Shown here one piece after another: positions 34,237 to 42,755 of a DNA stretch of 64,000 nt (position 1 is its first letter; each line of letters begins with the position of its first letter). The position numbers and the translations under genes were made by a program. The notes under the pieces were generated by a model. It had not been told where the DNA came from. It ran no database searches and saw only the letters and a program-made list of their open reading frames with translations. Origin of the DNA: Streptomyces sp. BV286 (GTDB lineage: Bacteria; Actinomycetota; Actinomycetes; Streptomycetales; Streptomycetaceae); the NCBI RefSeq assembly GCF_019090165.1, contig NZ_JAHRIB010000141.1:434001-498000 (forward strand), read 5' to 3'.

Positions 34237-35484
34237 TCACCTCTGTTCTTCCGGTGCCGCGACGCTTGCCGTGCCGTCGGCCGTGGCGAAGGGCTGCTGA
34301 CCGGGCCGCCGTGCATCGAGGCCTGCGAGGGTGAGCGTGGCGGTCGCGGCCAGGACGACAACGGCGGCTCCCGAGAGCAGGAAGGCGTTCTTGACTCCGG
34401 CGAGGCTGATGGCGGTCGAAGCCACGAAGGGGGAGATTGCCAGGGCTCCTGCCACTCCGGCCTCCCACAGGCCGAGCGCCTTCGCCAGATGCTGGCTCGG
34501 TATGCGCTGCTGCACCAGTGCGATCAAGGGAATGTCCGTGAGGGCCGAGGCCAGCCCCGTGGCAGTGAGGAGAGCCGCTGCCACAGCATGGGAGGTGACC
34601 GTTCCCAGCGGAGCTCGGAAGATCCCGAGCAGGGCCCACGCCAGCACCGCGGCCAGTGCGAGTCTGCGGATGCGCAGGCCGGCCAGGAGCAGGGCGCCCA
34701 CCACTTCGGCGACGCCGGTGATGCCGAGCATCAGGCCGTACTGGCCGCCCTGTCCCACGACCACGACCAGCCCGACGGTCAGGAACCCGTTGGTCAGGGC
34801 GAGGGCGAGCACGAAGGTCACGATGACCACGAGTACGTCGGGAGCGGCCTGCACTGCCCTGAGCCCGGCGCCGAGATCGGACCACAGCCCCGTCCGACCA
34901 CTGGTCGGGGCGGGGCGGGCCACGCGGATGGCGGCCACGGCGACCGCCGAACCCAGGAAGGTCAGTCCGTTGACCACCAGCACCGACTGCAGCGAGCCGA
35001 AGGCCAGCAGCGGCGCGAGCATGAGCGGGCCGACGAAGAAGGCGGCCCGGAAGGCGACTTGCAGCAGCCCGTTGGCCTGCTGGAGGCGGTCGTCCGGCAC
35101 GATCTGCGGAACGATGGCGTTGCGGGCCGGGGCGAACGGGGCACCGATCAGCGCCAGCAGCGCCGTGGTCGCCACGAGCAGGGGAAGATTCAGCAGGTTG
35201 AGGGAGAGCAGGACCAAAGCCACGGCCACAACGGCCACCCGGGCCAGGTCGGTGGCGATCATCAGCTTCCGGCGGTCGCGGCGGTCGGCGTACGAGGCGA
35301 CGACGAAGGTGGCCACGAACGCGGGCGCGAACGCGGACACGCTCACCACGGCGACGGCCGTGGGGTCCTTCGTCAGTGACCAGGCCAGCCAGGCGGTCGC
35401 GGCGGTGTACAGGCCGTCGCCGAAGCGTGAGATGCCCTGGCCGGCGAAGAGAAGCAGGAAGTTGCGGTCCCTCAGCAGTGACAT
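34237..35484 (-). CDS. MFS transporter
   Basis: This 415-residue protein has about 12 predicted membrane helices and the MFS loop motif ASYADRRDRRKLMIATDLARV between helices 2 and 3. It is an MFS efflux-type permease related to macrolide-exporter-like families. The start may be ATG 35484 or GTG 35493. It is 57 nt downstream of an ArsR-type regulator on the same strand, with an inverted repeat between, so its expression is probably controlled by that protein. The substrate is unknown. Confidence 0.87.
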   Translation of the reverse strand: MSLLRDRNFLLLFAGQGISRFGDGLYTAATAWLAWSLTKDPTAVAVVSVSAFAPAFVATFVVASYADRRDRRKLMIATDLARVAVVAVALVLLSLNLLNLPLLVATTALLALIGAPFAPARNAIVPQIVPDDRLQQANGLLQVAFRAAFFVGPLMLAPLLAFGSLQSVLVVNGLTFLGSAVAVAAIRVARPAPTSGRTGLWSDLGAGLRAVQAAPDVLVVIVTFVLALALTNGFLTVGLVVVVGQGGQYGLMLGITGVAEVVGALLLAGLRIRRLALAAVLAWALLGIFRAPLGTVTSHAVAAALLTATGLASALTDIPLIALVQQRIPSQHLAKALGLWEAGVAGALAISPFVASTAISLAGVKNAFLLSGAAVVVLAATATLTLAGLDARRPGQQPFATADGTASVAAPEEQR

Positions 35485-35524
35485 GGCGGCCACTGTCGGA
35501 TCCCGTCGGGGGCCGGATCCACTT

Positions 35525-35542
35525 ATTAGGCAGATGACTAAT
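35525..35542. promoter_or_regulatory. Inverted repeat between ArsR-type and MFS genes
   Basis: ATTAG-N8-CTAAT (35525-35542), AT-rich within GC-rich DNA, lies at the end of the regulator gene and 41 nt upstream of the MFS start. It resembles an ArsR-type operator. Confidence 0.5.
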
Positions 35543-36651
35543 CAGTCGTCGCCGTCGCCGTGCAGGAAGCTGTCAAGGCTGGGAGTCAGACCCGCCACCT
35601 GCCTGGACACGAGCCGGTACAGGACGTAATAGCCCTCGCGGCGGCGCTCCAGCAGGCCCGCGTCCGCCAGCACGCGCAGGTGCTTGGACAGGGCGGCCTC
35701 GCTGACGCCGACGAGCGGAGCCAACTCCTGCGTGCTGCGCGGGCGTTCGGCGAGCAGCCGGAGGGCGCGCAGCCGGGTGTCGTCGGCGAGCGCGCGGAGT
35801 GTGCCGACGAGCTGGGTGGGTGGAATCCTCGGGCGGGCTTCCCGGACGATCGACGAGAGGGGGAAGACGAGCCCGAGGGGCCACGGACCGTCGCAGTTGA
35901 CGCGTACGTGCGGCCACACATAGGCGCTGGGGGCGAGTACGAGTGTGTCGTCCGGGCCGATGGCGACCTCGTGGTCGTGCGGCCGCTCCAGCCAGAAGCG
36001 TTCGGCCTGCGGATCGCTCCGAACCTCCGGCCACAGGCCGCGGAGCATCCCGTACAGGCCGCGCTGCTCGATCTGGTGTCCGGCCTCGCTCACGCCGGCG
36101 GCGAGTTCGGGTTCGAGCCGGGCCCATTCCTCCTCGAACGCCTCCCGCCAGTAGCGCTCCAGCATGCTCAGGAACCGTTCGAGCAGCGCGCGGGGATCGT
36201 CGAGGAGCATCGAGGCCATCGCTTCGTCGCTTTCCCGTGCGACTCGCTTCCGCAACAGGCCGCGTACCTCCGCTTCGTTCAGCATGTGCGGATCCCTGCC
36301 TTCGCCGCCACCTGGCCAGGGCGTCAGCAGGGGGACGGCGAACTCCAGGCGGACCAGCTCCGGATCCGCCCCACGCAGGGCAGCCAGTTCGTCGGCGAAG
36401 TCCGCCAGTCCGCCGGTCGGCTGCGGAAAGAGGAACTCGGGGAAGTACGAGCGCACGGCGTAGGAGAACGCCTCGATCTCCCGCTTCAGCGCCGGGGACA
36501 GCTTGCGCATCGCACGCACCCAGCCGTGCTGGACGGGGTGGTGCTTGGGCTCCACCAGCACATGAAGACTCAGTACGGCTTCCATCGTCGGCGAGTAGGC
36601 GAACCCCACCCGCTCCGCACCACCGGCCGGAACCCGGAACACGATCGTCAT
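35542..36651 (-). CDS. ArsR-type regulator with DUF5937 sensor domain
   Basis: This 369-residue protein has a large N-terminal domain (about 1-265; ERVGFAYSPTMEAVLSLHVLVEPKHHPVQHGWVR) typical of DUF5937, and a C-terminal winged helix (about 278-345; LRALADDTRLRALRLLAERPRSTQELAPLVGVSEAALSKHLRVLADAGLLERRREGYYVLY). This is an ArsR-like DNA-binding domain without the metal-binding cysteines of classical ArsR. The ligand is unknown. It lies directly upstream of an MFS transporter gene on the same strand. Confidence 0.88.
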   Translation of the reverse strand: MTIVFRVPAGGAERVGFAYSPTMEAVLSLHVLVEPKHHPVQHGWVRAMRKLSPALKREIEAFSYAVRSYFPEFLFPQPTGGLADFADELAALRGADPELVRLEFAVPLLTPWPGGGEGRDPHMLNEAEVRGLLRKRVARESDEAMASMLLDDPRALLERFLSMLERYWREAFEEEWARLEPELAAGVSEAGHQIEQRGLYGMLRGLWPEVRSDPQAERFWLERPHDHEVAIGPDDTLVLAPSAYVWPHVRVNCDGPWPLGLVFPLSSIVREARPRIPPTQLVGTLRALADDTRLRALRLLAERPRSTQELAPLVGVSEAALSKHLRVLADAGLLERRREGYYVLYRLVSRQVAGLTPSLDSFLHGDGDD

Positions 36652-36814
36652 GACCCGTCATCCTTGCCTCATGGCGTCCACGACGGGAGCCGCGCCGCGC
36701 CGCCAACTCGTGAGCGACATGACGGTGGACGATAGCCCGTGGACAGCTCAACAACACATGACCGAAGTTTGACGGATATCGAACTCCCCGCGATGCCCTC
36801 GGTACGATCACGGG

Positions 36815-37465
36815 ATGATTGCCGACGAGCGGATCAGGCGAGCCGAACTCCTCTACGAGCGTGCCGTGTTCGGCGGTGAGAGCAGTGCGTTGGTGTCCGC
36901 CGACCGGTGTCTGGACGAGGTCGAGGCGGACCTTGCGCTGACCCGCGGCCGGGTGATCCACGCCCGCTTCCTGGAGGAGCGGGTCGAGGACGCGCGGGAG
37001 CTGGAGCTCTTCGAGCGTGCGGCGGAGCTGTACCGGCGGCTCGGTGACGCGCGCGGCGAGGGCGAGGCGGTGTTCTGGGTCGGCACCTTCCACCAAGTGG
37101 TCCGTGAGGACGCCGAGAGCGCCGTGCCCGCCTTCGAGCGTGCCCTCGCCCTGGCCACCCGGGCCGACGACCGGCTGACCACGTCCTACGCGCTGCGGCA
37201 CCTCGGCTTCGCCGCCCACATGGCCGGCCGCCTGGACGAGGCCCGTACGCAGTTCGAGGAGTCCACCCGCCTCCGTCGGGAGCTGGGATTCCTGCCGGGA
37301 GTGGCGGCGAACCTGGTCGGACTGGCGTATCTGGCTGCACAGCAGGGGCGGCCGGACGATGCGGCGGCGCTGCTCGACGAAGCGACAGAGCTGGCCGAGA
37401 GCACCGAGTCCCACGGCGTGCTGCGCTGGGTGACGGGGGCGCGCGAGGAACTCGGCCTGCGCTGA
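36815..37465 (+). CDS. Tetratricopeptide-repeat protein
   Basis: This 216-residue protein is made of TPR-like helix pairs, for example ELELFERAAELYRRLGDARGEGEAVFWVGTFHQVV, TSYALRHLGFAAHMAGRLDEARTQFEEST and GVAANLVGLAYLAAQQGRPDDAAALLDEATEL. It should be a cytoplasmic protein-interaction scaffold. The ATG lies 7 nt after TACGAT and lacks a ribosome site, suggesting a leaderless transcript. No partner is obvious. Confidence 0.85.
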   Translation: MIADERIRRAELLYERAVFGGESSALVSADRCLDEVEADLALTRGRVIHARFLEERVEDARELELFERAAELYRRLGDARGEGEAVFWVGTFHQVVREDAESAVPAFERALALATRADDRLTTSYALRHLGFAAHMAGRLDEARTQFEESTRLRRELGFLPGVAANLVGLAYLAAQQGRPDDAAALLDEATELAESTESHGVLRWVTGAREELGLR

Positions 37466-37639
37466 GTCACACACTGCGACCGGGTACGCCACAAAGGCTT
37501 CGTACGACGGGCTCGGCACCACTGACTCTGTCCGGCATGAGGAGTCCGACGAGCCGGAGCGCGAGGTCACGAACCTCCTGGTGAGACAGTGGAGCCGACG
37601 AGAGATGGAAGATCGTGCAAATCCGAGAGTGGTGTCGTG

Positions 37640-37972
37640 ATGGATCGTTGCGTGAACCTGCATGAGGTCGAGCTCGACCCGATGTCCCTGGAGGAGGACG
37701 ACATCCTCGTGGGACGACCCGCAGCCGCTGTGAAGGCCCTGGGCGACTTCAGCGGTACGCAACTCGGCCTGTGGTCGTTGTCGGCAGGCACGGTGCGCGA
37801 CGTCGAGGCGGACGAGGTCTTCGTCGTACTCGAGGGCGATGCCACCGTGCGGTTCGAGACCGGTGAGAGTGTCGAACTCACCCCTGGCACCTTGGTACGC
37901 CTGCACACGGGGGAGCGAACCGAGTGGGAGGTCCGCTCTCCCCTGCGCAAGCTCTACGTGGCAGCCGACTGA
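37640..37972 (+). CDS. Cupin-domain protein
   Basis: This 110-residue protein is a single cupin barrel: TQLGLWSLSAGTVRDVEADEVFVVLEGDATVRFETGESVELTPGTLVRLHTGERTEWEVRSPLRKLYV. The pattern fits the Cupin_3/DUF861 group. The usual metal-binding histidines are mostly absent in the first motif, so catalysis is uncertain. The start is ATG 37640 or the adjacent GTG 37637. Confidence 0.82.
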   Translation: MDRCVNLHEVELDPMSLEEDDILVGRPAAAVKALGDFSGTQLGLWSLSAGTVRDVEADEVFVVLEGDATVRFETGESVELTPGTLVRLHTGERTEWEVRSPLRKLYVAAD

Positions 37973-38104
37973 GGACGCGGAGGGGATGTGCCGTCCGCTG
38001 TCCGGCCGACGTGCCGCCTCGGACGTCGCGCCGTCGGGTTCGCATCCGTCGCACGTTTCATGAGTGAGCGATGACTTCGGGCGGCGGATCGGGTCTGCCC
38101 TGAC

Positions 38105-38278
38105 ATGACTCGAACCATCACCGACATCTCGGCCTCTTTCGACGGCTGCACCACCGGGCCAGAACCCTGCCCGGACCACTCTCCGGACAACCGGGGCAAG
38201 GACCTCGACGTCATCCTGACGGGCGGCGGCGCCCTGATCGGACCGGCTGGTCCACGACGTCTTCCGGTGATCCGATGA
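38105..38278 (+). pseudogene. Remnant of a DHFR/RibD-C family gene
   Basis: A 57-residue frame begins MTRTITDISASFDGCTTGP, the N-terminus of a DHFR-like protein, then jumps after about 15 residues to KDLDVILTGGGALIG, which matches the NADPH-binding C-terminal half. It ends at once in an unrelated tail. The middle and the end of the family are missing, so internal deletions have removed most of the gene. Its TGA overlaps the start codon of the hydrolase gene (ATGA). It might be a fixed small ORF, but decay is more likely. Confidence 0.65.
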
Positions 38279-39153
38279 CCACTGTCGACGTCAATGGGAT
38301 CTCTTTGGGCATCGAGTCGTTCGGCGACGACGACGCGCCTCTCGTCCTGCTCGCGGGCGGGACGACGATGCTTTCCTGGCCAGACGCCCTCTGCGCGCGC
38401 CTCGCCGCCGGCGGACACCGTGTGGTGCGCTACGACCTGCGCGACAGCGGGCAGTCGACGACGGCGGATCCGGAGGCGCCCACCTACACCCTGCGCGGCC
38501 TCGCCGCCGACGCGGCCGCCCTTGCCCGCGCGCTCGGCGGGGGACCCGCGCACCTCGCGGGGATCGGCGTCAGCGGGATGGTCGCCCAGGTGGCCGTGCT
38601 CGACCATCCGGGCGCGTTCTCGGCGCTCACCCTGGTCGGTACCCGCGCGGTTGCCCCTGGCCCGCCCGACGATGACCTTCCCGGCCATGACCGGGCGACG
38701 ATGAGCCGGCTGTTCGCGCGTGCGATGCCCGACTGGACCGACCGCGAGGCGGTCGCGGAGTTCGCCGCCGGTGCCGCGGAGATCCTCGGTGACGATCCCG
38801 TCGCCGCGCGCGCGATCGCTGCGCGCATCTGGGACCGCACGCCCGGCACCGCATCCCCGGTCCAGGCGGCCAACCAGCTGGGCATGGTGTTCTCCCGACT
38901 CGACTGCAAGCCCCGCTGGCGCGAGCGCCTGCCCGGGATCGAGGTCCCCACGCTCGTCGTCCACGGCTACCGCGACCGGTTCTTCCCCGTCGGCAACGGC
39001 GAGGCGATCGCGCGCGAGATTCCCGGGGCACGACTGCTCGTCCTCAAGGAGGCCGCCACTGCGATCCCCGACGCGGCGGTCGGCGAGGTCACCGAGGCGA
39101 TGCTCACGCTCGGGCAGAGGAAGGCGGGTCCCGCGGATCCGGCCTCCTCGTAG
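38275..39153 (+). CDS. Alpha/beta hydrolase-like protein with altered catalytic residues
   Basis: This 292-residue protein has an alpha/beta hydrolase fold with LVLLAGGTTMLSW and YDLRDSGQSTT typical of the RdmC/aclacinomycin-esterase-like group. The nucleophile elbow reads GIGVSGM (Ser100) with Met where the last Gly is usual. The acid is present in GYRDRFFP. The C-terminal position where a GH pair is expected reads LKEAATAIPDAAV, with no His. It may be inactive or use another base. The ATG overlaps the pseudogene stop by 4 nt. Confidence 0.78.
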   Translation: MTTVDVNGISLGIESFGDDDAPLVLLAGGTTMLSWPDALCARLAAGGHRVVRYDLRDSGQSTTADPEAPTYTLRGLAADAAALARALGGGPAHLAGIGVSGMVAQVAVLDHPGAFSALTLVGTRAVAPGPPDDDLPGHDRATMSRLFARAMPDWTDREAVAEFAAGAAEILGDDPVAARAIAARIWDRTPGTASPVQAANQLGMVFSRLDCKPRWRERLPGIEVPTLVVHGYRDRFFPVGNGEAIAREIPGARLLVLKEAATAIPDAAVGEVTEAMLTLGQRKAGPADPASS

Positions 39154-39233
39154 CCAGGGCCGGCGGCGGTTCGATCGGAGCGTTCCCGACAGCACGCCCC
39201 GGCCAGCAGGATCGCGGTCCACGGTCGGAACCC

Positions 39234-39293
39234 CCAGCCATCGAGCGGAGCACCCAGCCATCGGGTGGAGCATTCAGCCATCGGGCAGGGCGC
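39234..39293 (+). repeat. Three tandem copies of a 20-bp repeat
   Basis: Three head-to-tail 20-bp units with core CAGCCATCG occupy 39234-39253, 39254-39273 and 39274-39293. The first two differ at three positions and the third has diverged further. They lie 80 nt after the hydrolase stop and about 120 nt before the YqeY-like gene. Confidence 0.75.
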
Positions 39294-39373
39294 GGAACCG
39301 CGGTCCGGTTCTGCGCGCCTGTCGAAGTGCGGGCCTCGGCCGGCGGTCCGTCCGAGCCTGCACGTATATCGCG

Positions 39374-39403
39374 TTGTGAGTCCAGGGGGCGCCGCCATAG
39401 GGT
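39374..39403 (+). promoter_or_regulatory. Promoter of a probable leaderless gene
   Basis: TTGTGA (39374-39379) and TAGGGT (39398-39403) are 18 nt apart. The ATG of the YqeY-like gene lies 7 nt after the -10, so transcription probably starts at the start codon. Confidence 0.6.
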
Positions 39404-39410
39404 CGTCGTC

Positions 39411-39773
39411 ATGTCTGTACGTCTTCGTATGCGTCAAGCACTGCCGGAAGCGATGCGCGCCCGTGACAAGGCCGCGGTCAGTGCCCTGCGCACTACGCTC
39501 GCTGCGCTGGACAACGCCGAGGCGGTGTCTGTGGACGAGTCGGAGCTACGCGGCATGGCCCTTGAGCAGTCCCCGGTCGGGGCCGGCGCCACCGAGGCCG
39601 TGCGGCGTGAACTGAGCGAGAGCCGCGTGATGGAGGTCGTGCGGTCCGAGGCCACCGAACGACTGGATGCTGCGGCGCAGTTGACCGCGCCCGCGCATGC
39701 GGAGCGAGCCGCGCGGCTCCGCGCGGAGGCCGCCGTGCTGCTTCACTTCCTCGAGGCTTCCGACGCCGCGTAG
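39411..39773 (+). CDS. GatB/YqeY-domain protein
   Basis: This 120-residue helical protein starts MSVRLRMRQALPEAMRARDKAAVSALRTTLAALDNAEA, matching the N-terminal half of GatB/YqeY-domain proteins, and continues with a charged helical hairpin. It is shorter than typical YqeY (about 150 residues). A role linked to tRNA-dependent amidotransferases has been suggested for the family but is unproven. There is no ribosome site; the transcript is probably leaderless. Confidence 0.8.
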   Translation: MSVRLRMRQALPEAMRARDKAAVSALRTTLAALDNAEAVSVDESELRGMALEQSPVGAGATEAVRRELSESRVMEVVRSEATERLDAAAQLTAPAHAERAARLRAEAAVLLHFLEASDAA

Positions 39774-39908
39774 GACAGGGCGTTCCGCCTCGCGGCAGGG
39801 TGACGGGCCGTACAGCCCTCAGCTCAGCGAGGCCGCCACGGTTCCTCCACCACGACCGTGACGCTGTGGTGTAGGGCTAGGGTCGGGGTGGAGGGCTACG
39901 GGCGCGGT

Positions 39909-40532
39909 TCAGCGGTTTTCGAACAAGGCGATGGTGTCCGTGTCGGCGAAACGCGGCGCTTCCGCTTCCGCGACCATCAGGGCGGCGATTCCCGCGCGCG
40001 GTGCCATGGGAGGCATCATCCGAGGCCTGAACCCCTCGGCACGGATGAGGCTCCCGTCGTCCTGGTAGGGCTTGTTGGTCAACGGCCCGGCGTGGACCGT
40101 GGTCCCGCCTGCTTCGCGGACGGCGCGGCCGGACGCTCCCTTGGCGTCCCACTCGTGGCGCAGGATGCGTTTGAGAAGGGCTCCGTTGAACGCGCCGAGC
40201 GCTCCTTGGGTCGCCCCCATGCCCAGCGAGGTGAGCCAGATGACGCGCGGCGCGGCCGACACGATCTGTCGGGCGCCCTCGATGAGGATCGCGGGGTCCT
40301 GCTTCTTGGTGATGCCCAGACCACTGACGACGACGTCGGCGTCCTTGACGGCGTCGGTGACGCTGCCGGGATCGGTCACGTCCGCCCGGACCGTGCGCAG
40401 ATTTCCGTAGGCCGGTGCTTCGACCTGTTCCGGCCTGCGGGCCAGGGCTATGACGTCATGCCCGCGCTCCAGGGCGCGCGCGATCACCAGGCGGCCGGTC
40501 TGTCCGGTGGAACCGAGTACGGCGATCTTCAC
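39909..40532 (-). CDS. NAD(P)-binding (NmrA/SDR-like) protein
   Basis: This 207-residue protein begins with the Rossmann motif IAVLGSTGQTGRLVIARALERGHDVIALARRPEQ and contains ADVTDPGSVTDAVKDADVVVSGLG. It resembles NmrA-like and flavin-reductase-like SDR proteins. The GTG at 40532 is used because the N-terminal glycine motif follows directly; upstream extensions carry no fold. It is divergent from a LysR gene, which probably regulates it. Confidence 0.87.
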   Translation of the reverse strand: MKIAVLGSTGQTGRLVIARALERGHDVIALARRPEQVEAPAYGNLRTVRADVTDPGSVTDAVKDADVVVSGLGITKKQDPAILIEGARQIVSAAPRVIWLTSLGMGATQGALGAFNGALLKRILRHEWDAKGASGRAVREAGGTTVHAGPLTNKPYQDDGSLIRAEGFRPRMMPPMAPRAGIAALMVAEAEAPRFADTDTIALFENR

Positions 40533-40635
40533 GATGGTCTCCAGTCGTGGCAGGGGAGGAAGGCGAGGTCGGGTGTGCAGGCCCGACCCTCTCGGCCGTT
40601 CGCCTTTGACGTTAGGACCAGCCATCATTAACTTC

Positions 40636-40662
40636 AAATGCAATCTGGCTAAGACTGGATTT
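40636..40662. promoter_or_regulatory. Candidate LysR box
   Basis: AAATGCA-N13-TGGATTT (40636-40662) is an imperfect inverted repeat with one mismatch, in an AT-rich patch directly before the LysR start. It fits a LysR-type site controlling the divergent NmrA-like gene and the LysR gene itself. Confidence 0.45.
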
Positions 40663-40668
40663 ACTCAC

Positions 40669-41589
40669 ATGCAACTGGATTTGAATCTGCTCACCGCGCT
40701 CGACGCCCTGCTGGAAGAAGGCAGCGTGACGGACGCCGCCGCCCGGCTCCACGTGTCCACCCCGGCGATGAGCCGCACCCTCGGCCGCATCCGCCGGGCC
40801 ACGGGGGACCAGATCCTCGTGCGTACCGGCCGGACCATGACTCCCACACCCCGTGCCCTCGCTCTGCGCGCGACCGTGCACGACCTGGTCCAGCAGGCCC
40901 ATTCGGTGCTGTCCCCGCATACGGAAGTCGATCTGACGGCGCTGGAGCGGACGTTCATCCTGAAATGGCACGACGCGCTGGCCGCGGCGGCCGGGCCGGC
41001 CCTGTTCCACTCCTTGCGCGCAGAAGCTCCCGGAGTGTGTCTACGGTTCCTGCCTGAGGCCAGTACCGACATCCAGGACCCGCGGCGGGGAGACATCGAC
41101 CTCGAAGCCGGATCCAGTGAGCCCTCCTCGCCCGAGATCCGTCACGAGATCGTGGGCCATGACCGGCTCGTACTCGCCCTGCGTCCCTCGCACCCCCTGT
41201 GCCGCGGCCCGCTCGCCCTTGAGGACTACGCGGCCGCCGAGCACATCACCGTCTCCCGCCGGGGGCGGTTGCGTGACCCCATCGACGACGCGCTGGAGGC
41301 CCGTGGAGTGAGCCGGCAGGTAGTGGCTTCCGCTCCCACCAACGCGACAGCCCTGCAGTTCGTGCGCCATCACGACCTCGTCGCGGCGGTCCCCGAACTC
41401 ATCAGCCGCCCCCTCCTGGACGACCTCGGCCTCCGTACCCGGCCTCTGCCGCTGACGACGCCGGCCATCCCGATCCACCTCGCGTGGCACCAGCGCTACG
41501 ACAACGACCCCGCCCACGTCTGGCTGCGCGGGCAGGCCCGCACGGCTCTTCGGCGCGCCTGCAACCCCACCGACGCCACGGCCGGGTGA
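40669..41589 (+). CDS. LysR-family transcriptional regulator
   Basis: This 306-residue protein starts with a LysR winged helix (about 1-62; MQLDLNLLTALDALLEEGSV, AAARLHVSTPAMSRTLGRIRRATGDQILVRTGR) and continues into a substrate-binding effector domain. The C-terminal domain is compact and includes HDLVAAVPELISRPL. The ATG at 40669 gives a normal LysR N-terminus. It is divergent from the NAD(P)-binding gene, the classical LysR arrangement. Confidence 0.92.
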   Translation: MQLDLNLLTALDALLEEGSVTDAAARLHVSTPAMSRTLGRIRRATGDQILVRTGRTMTPTPRALALRATVHDLVQQAHSVLSPHTEVDLTALERTFILKWHDALAAAAGPALFHSLRAEAPGVCLRFLPEASTDIQDPRRGDIDLEAGSSEPSSPEIRHEIVGHDRLVLALRPSHPLCRGPLALEDYAAAEHITVSRRGRLRDPIDDALEARGVSRQVVASAPTNATALQFVRHHDLVAAVPELISRPLLDDLGLRTRPLPLTTPAIPIHLAWHQRYDNDPAHVWLRGQARTALRRACNPTDATAG

Positions 41590-41622
41590 CACATGACGTG
41601 CCGCGAGAGGGTGCGAAGGAGG

Positions 41623-42006
41623 TCAGACGGCCAGGGCCTGCTCGACGGTGGGATGGCTGGGGATGACCTTGTCCAGGCCGACAAGCTGAAGGACCCGCAG
41701 TACCGCTTCCTGTGCGCCGGCGAAACGCAGCCATCCGCCTGCCTCGCTCACCTTCTGGTGAACGATGACGAAGACGTTGATGCCGCTGGAGTCCATGAAG
41801 GTCACGGCGCTGAGGTCCACCACGGTCCGCGGCGACGCGCTCTCGGCGGACAGCAGGGCCTTGATCAACTCGTCCTTGACGGTGTGGTCGATCTCGCCGC
41901 GCAGGGTGACCACCCGGATGTCGCCGACCGTGGTGTCGCTGATCGACAGCTGGCCGGACTGGGCTGCTCCGTGGGTATCTGTCACCGTTTCCTCGACTGC
42001 GCTCAC
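41623..42006 (-). CDS. STAS-domain anti-sigma factor antagonist
   Basis: This 127-residue protein is a STAS domain with the phosphorylation motif in VVDLSAVTFMDSSGINVFVIV; the Ser pair follows Asp as usual. About 20 polar residues precede the domain. It should be controlled by phosphorylation by an RsbW-like kinase and dephosphorylation by a PP2C enzyme. A divergent HATPase gene begins 143 nt away, and three PP2C genes are in the window. Confidence 0.9.
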   Translation of the reverse strand: MSAVEETVTDTHGAAQSGQLSISDTTVGDIRVVTLRGEIDHTVKDELIKALLSAESASPRTVVDLSAVTFMDSSGINVFVIVHQKVSEAGGWLRFAGAQEAVLRVLQLVGLDKVIPSHPTVEQALAV

Positions 42007-42149
42007 TGATGGGGCTCGGACTCCGACACGTCATGCGCTGCAAGCCTGCCCAGATGGAACAGGGAACAACCGTTCGGTACTTTAGCCGAGTTCAAGGCAC
42101 ATGTGAGAGATGGTGCGGGGTACATGCAGGTGTGAACGGGGGAACAGAG

Positions 42150-42644
42150 GTGGACCCGGTGGAATCAGCTCCCGAGAGCGATGGTGAGGGCGACGCGGTG
42201 CATGGTGCCCGTCCGATCCAGGATGCCGTCGCCCTGGACGGCGATGGCCCTGTCATCGCCCAGGCGCGCCATCGTGCGGCGGACTTCCTCGCCCGGGTGC
42301 GGTCCGAGCACGGCCTGCCGGTGTCGGCGCGCGCGATGGACCTGACCCAGCTGGTGGTCAGCGAGCTGGTCACCAACGCGCGCAAGTACGCTCCCGGGCC
42401 GGTGTTGATGGGGCTTCGTATCTGCGGGGCCCTGGTGGAAGTCGTCGTCTGGGACAGTGACCCGGTCCTGCCGGTGGCCAGGGCCACCGACGCGGGCAGG
42501 GTCGGACAGCACGGTCTGGAGATCGTCATGGCGGTCGCCCAGGGTTTCGAGGTCCAGCGGGAACCGGTCGGCAAGCGCATCACCGCGCGCATCGCTCTCC
42601 TGGACGATCCTGACGGGGACCTCGGCGGACGGCGCCCCCAGTAG
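42150..42644 (+). CDS. RsbW-like ATP-binding protein (HATPase_c_2)
   Basis: This 164-residue protein has a Bergerat-fold ATPase with N box LVVSELVTNARKYAPG, a G1-like DSDP motif and GRVGQHGLEIVMAVAQGFEVQ. Proteins of this type act as anti-sigma kinases for STAS proteins or as free regulators in Streptomyces. The GTG at 42150 is chosen because GGGGGA lies 7 nt upstream; GTG 42132 is an alternative. It is divergent from a STAS gene, its likely partner. Confidence 0.87.
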   Translation: MDPVESAPESDGEGDAVHGARPIQDAVALDGDGPVIAQARHRAADFLARVRSEHGLPVSARAMDLTQLVVSELVTNARKYAPGPVLMGLRICGALVEVVVWDSDPVLPVARATDAGRVGQHGLEIVMAVAQGFEVQREPVGKRITARIALLDDPDGDLGGRRPQ

Positions 42645-42755
42645 CGCCCGCGAGACGGCGAACAGGCCGAAGTGCAGAGCGTGGATCTCGCCAGTGCGTC
42701 GTGCCGGCCCCGCCTCCCTGGCCGGCGGGTTCCGGCATGGGCCTGAGAGCCCTGC

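Noticed and set aside
36652..38179. 868-residue minus-strand frame beginning in the cupin/TPR region
   Set aside because: It covers several forward genes antisense and overlaps the ArsR-type gene in a different frame; no motifs are visible.
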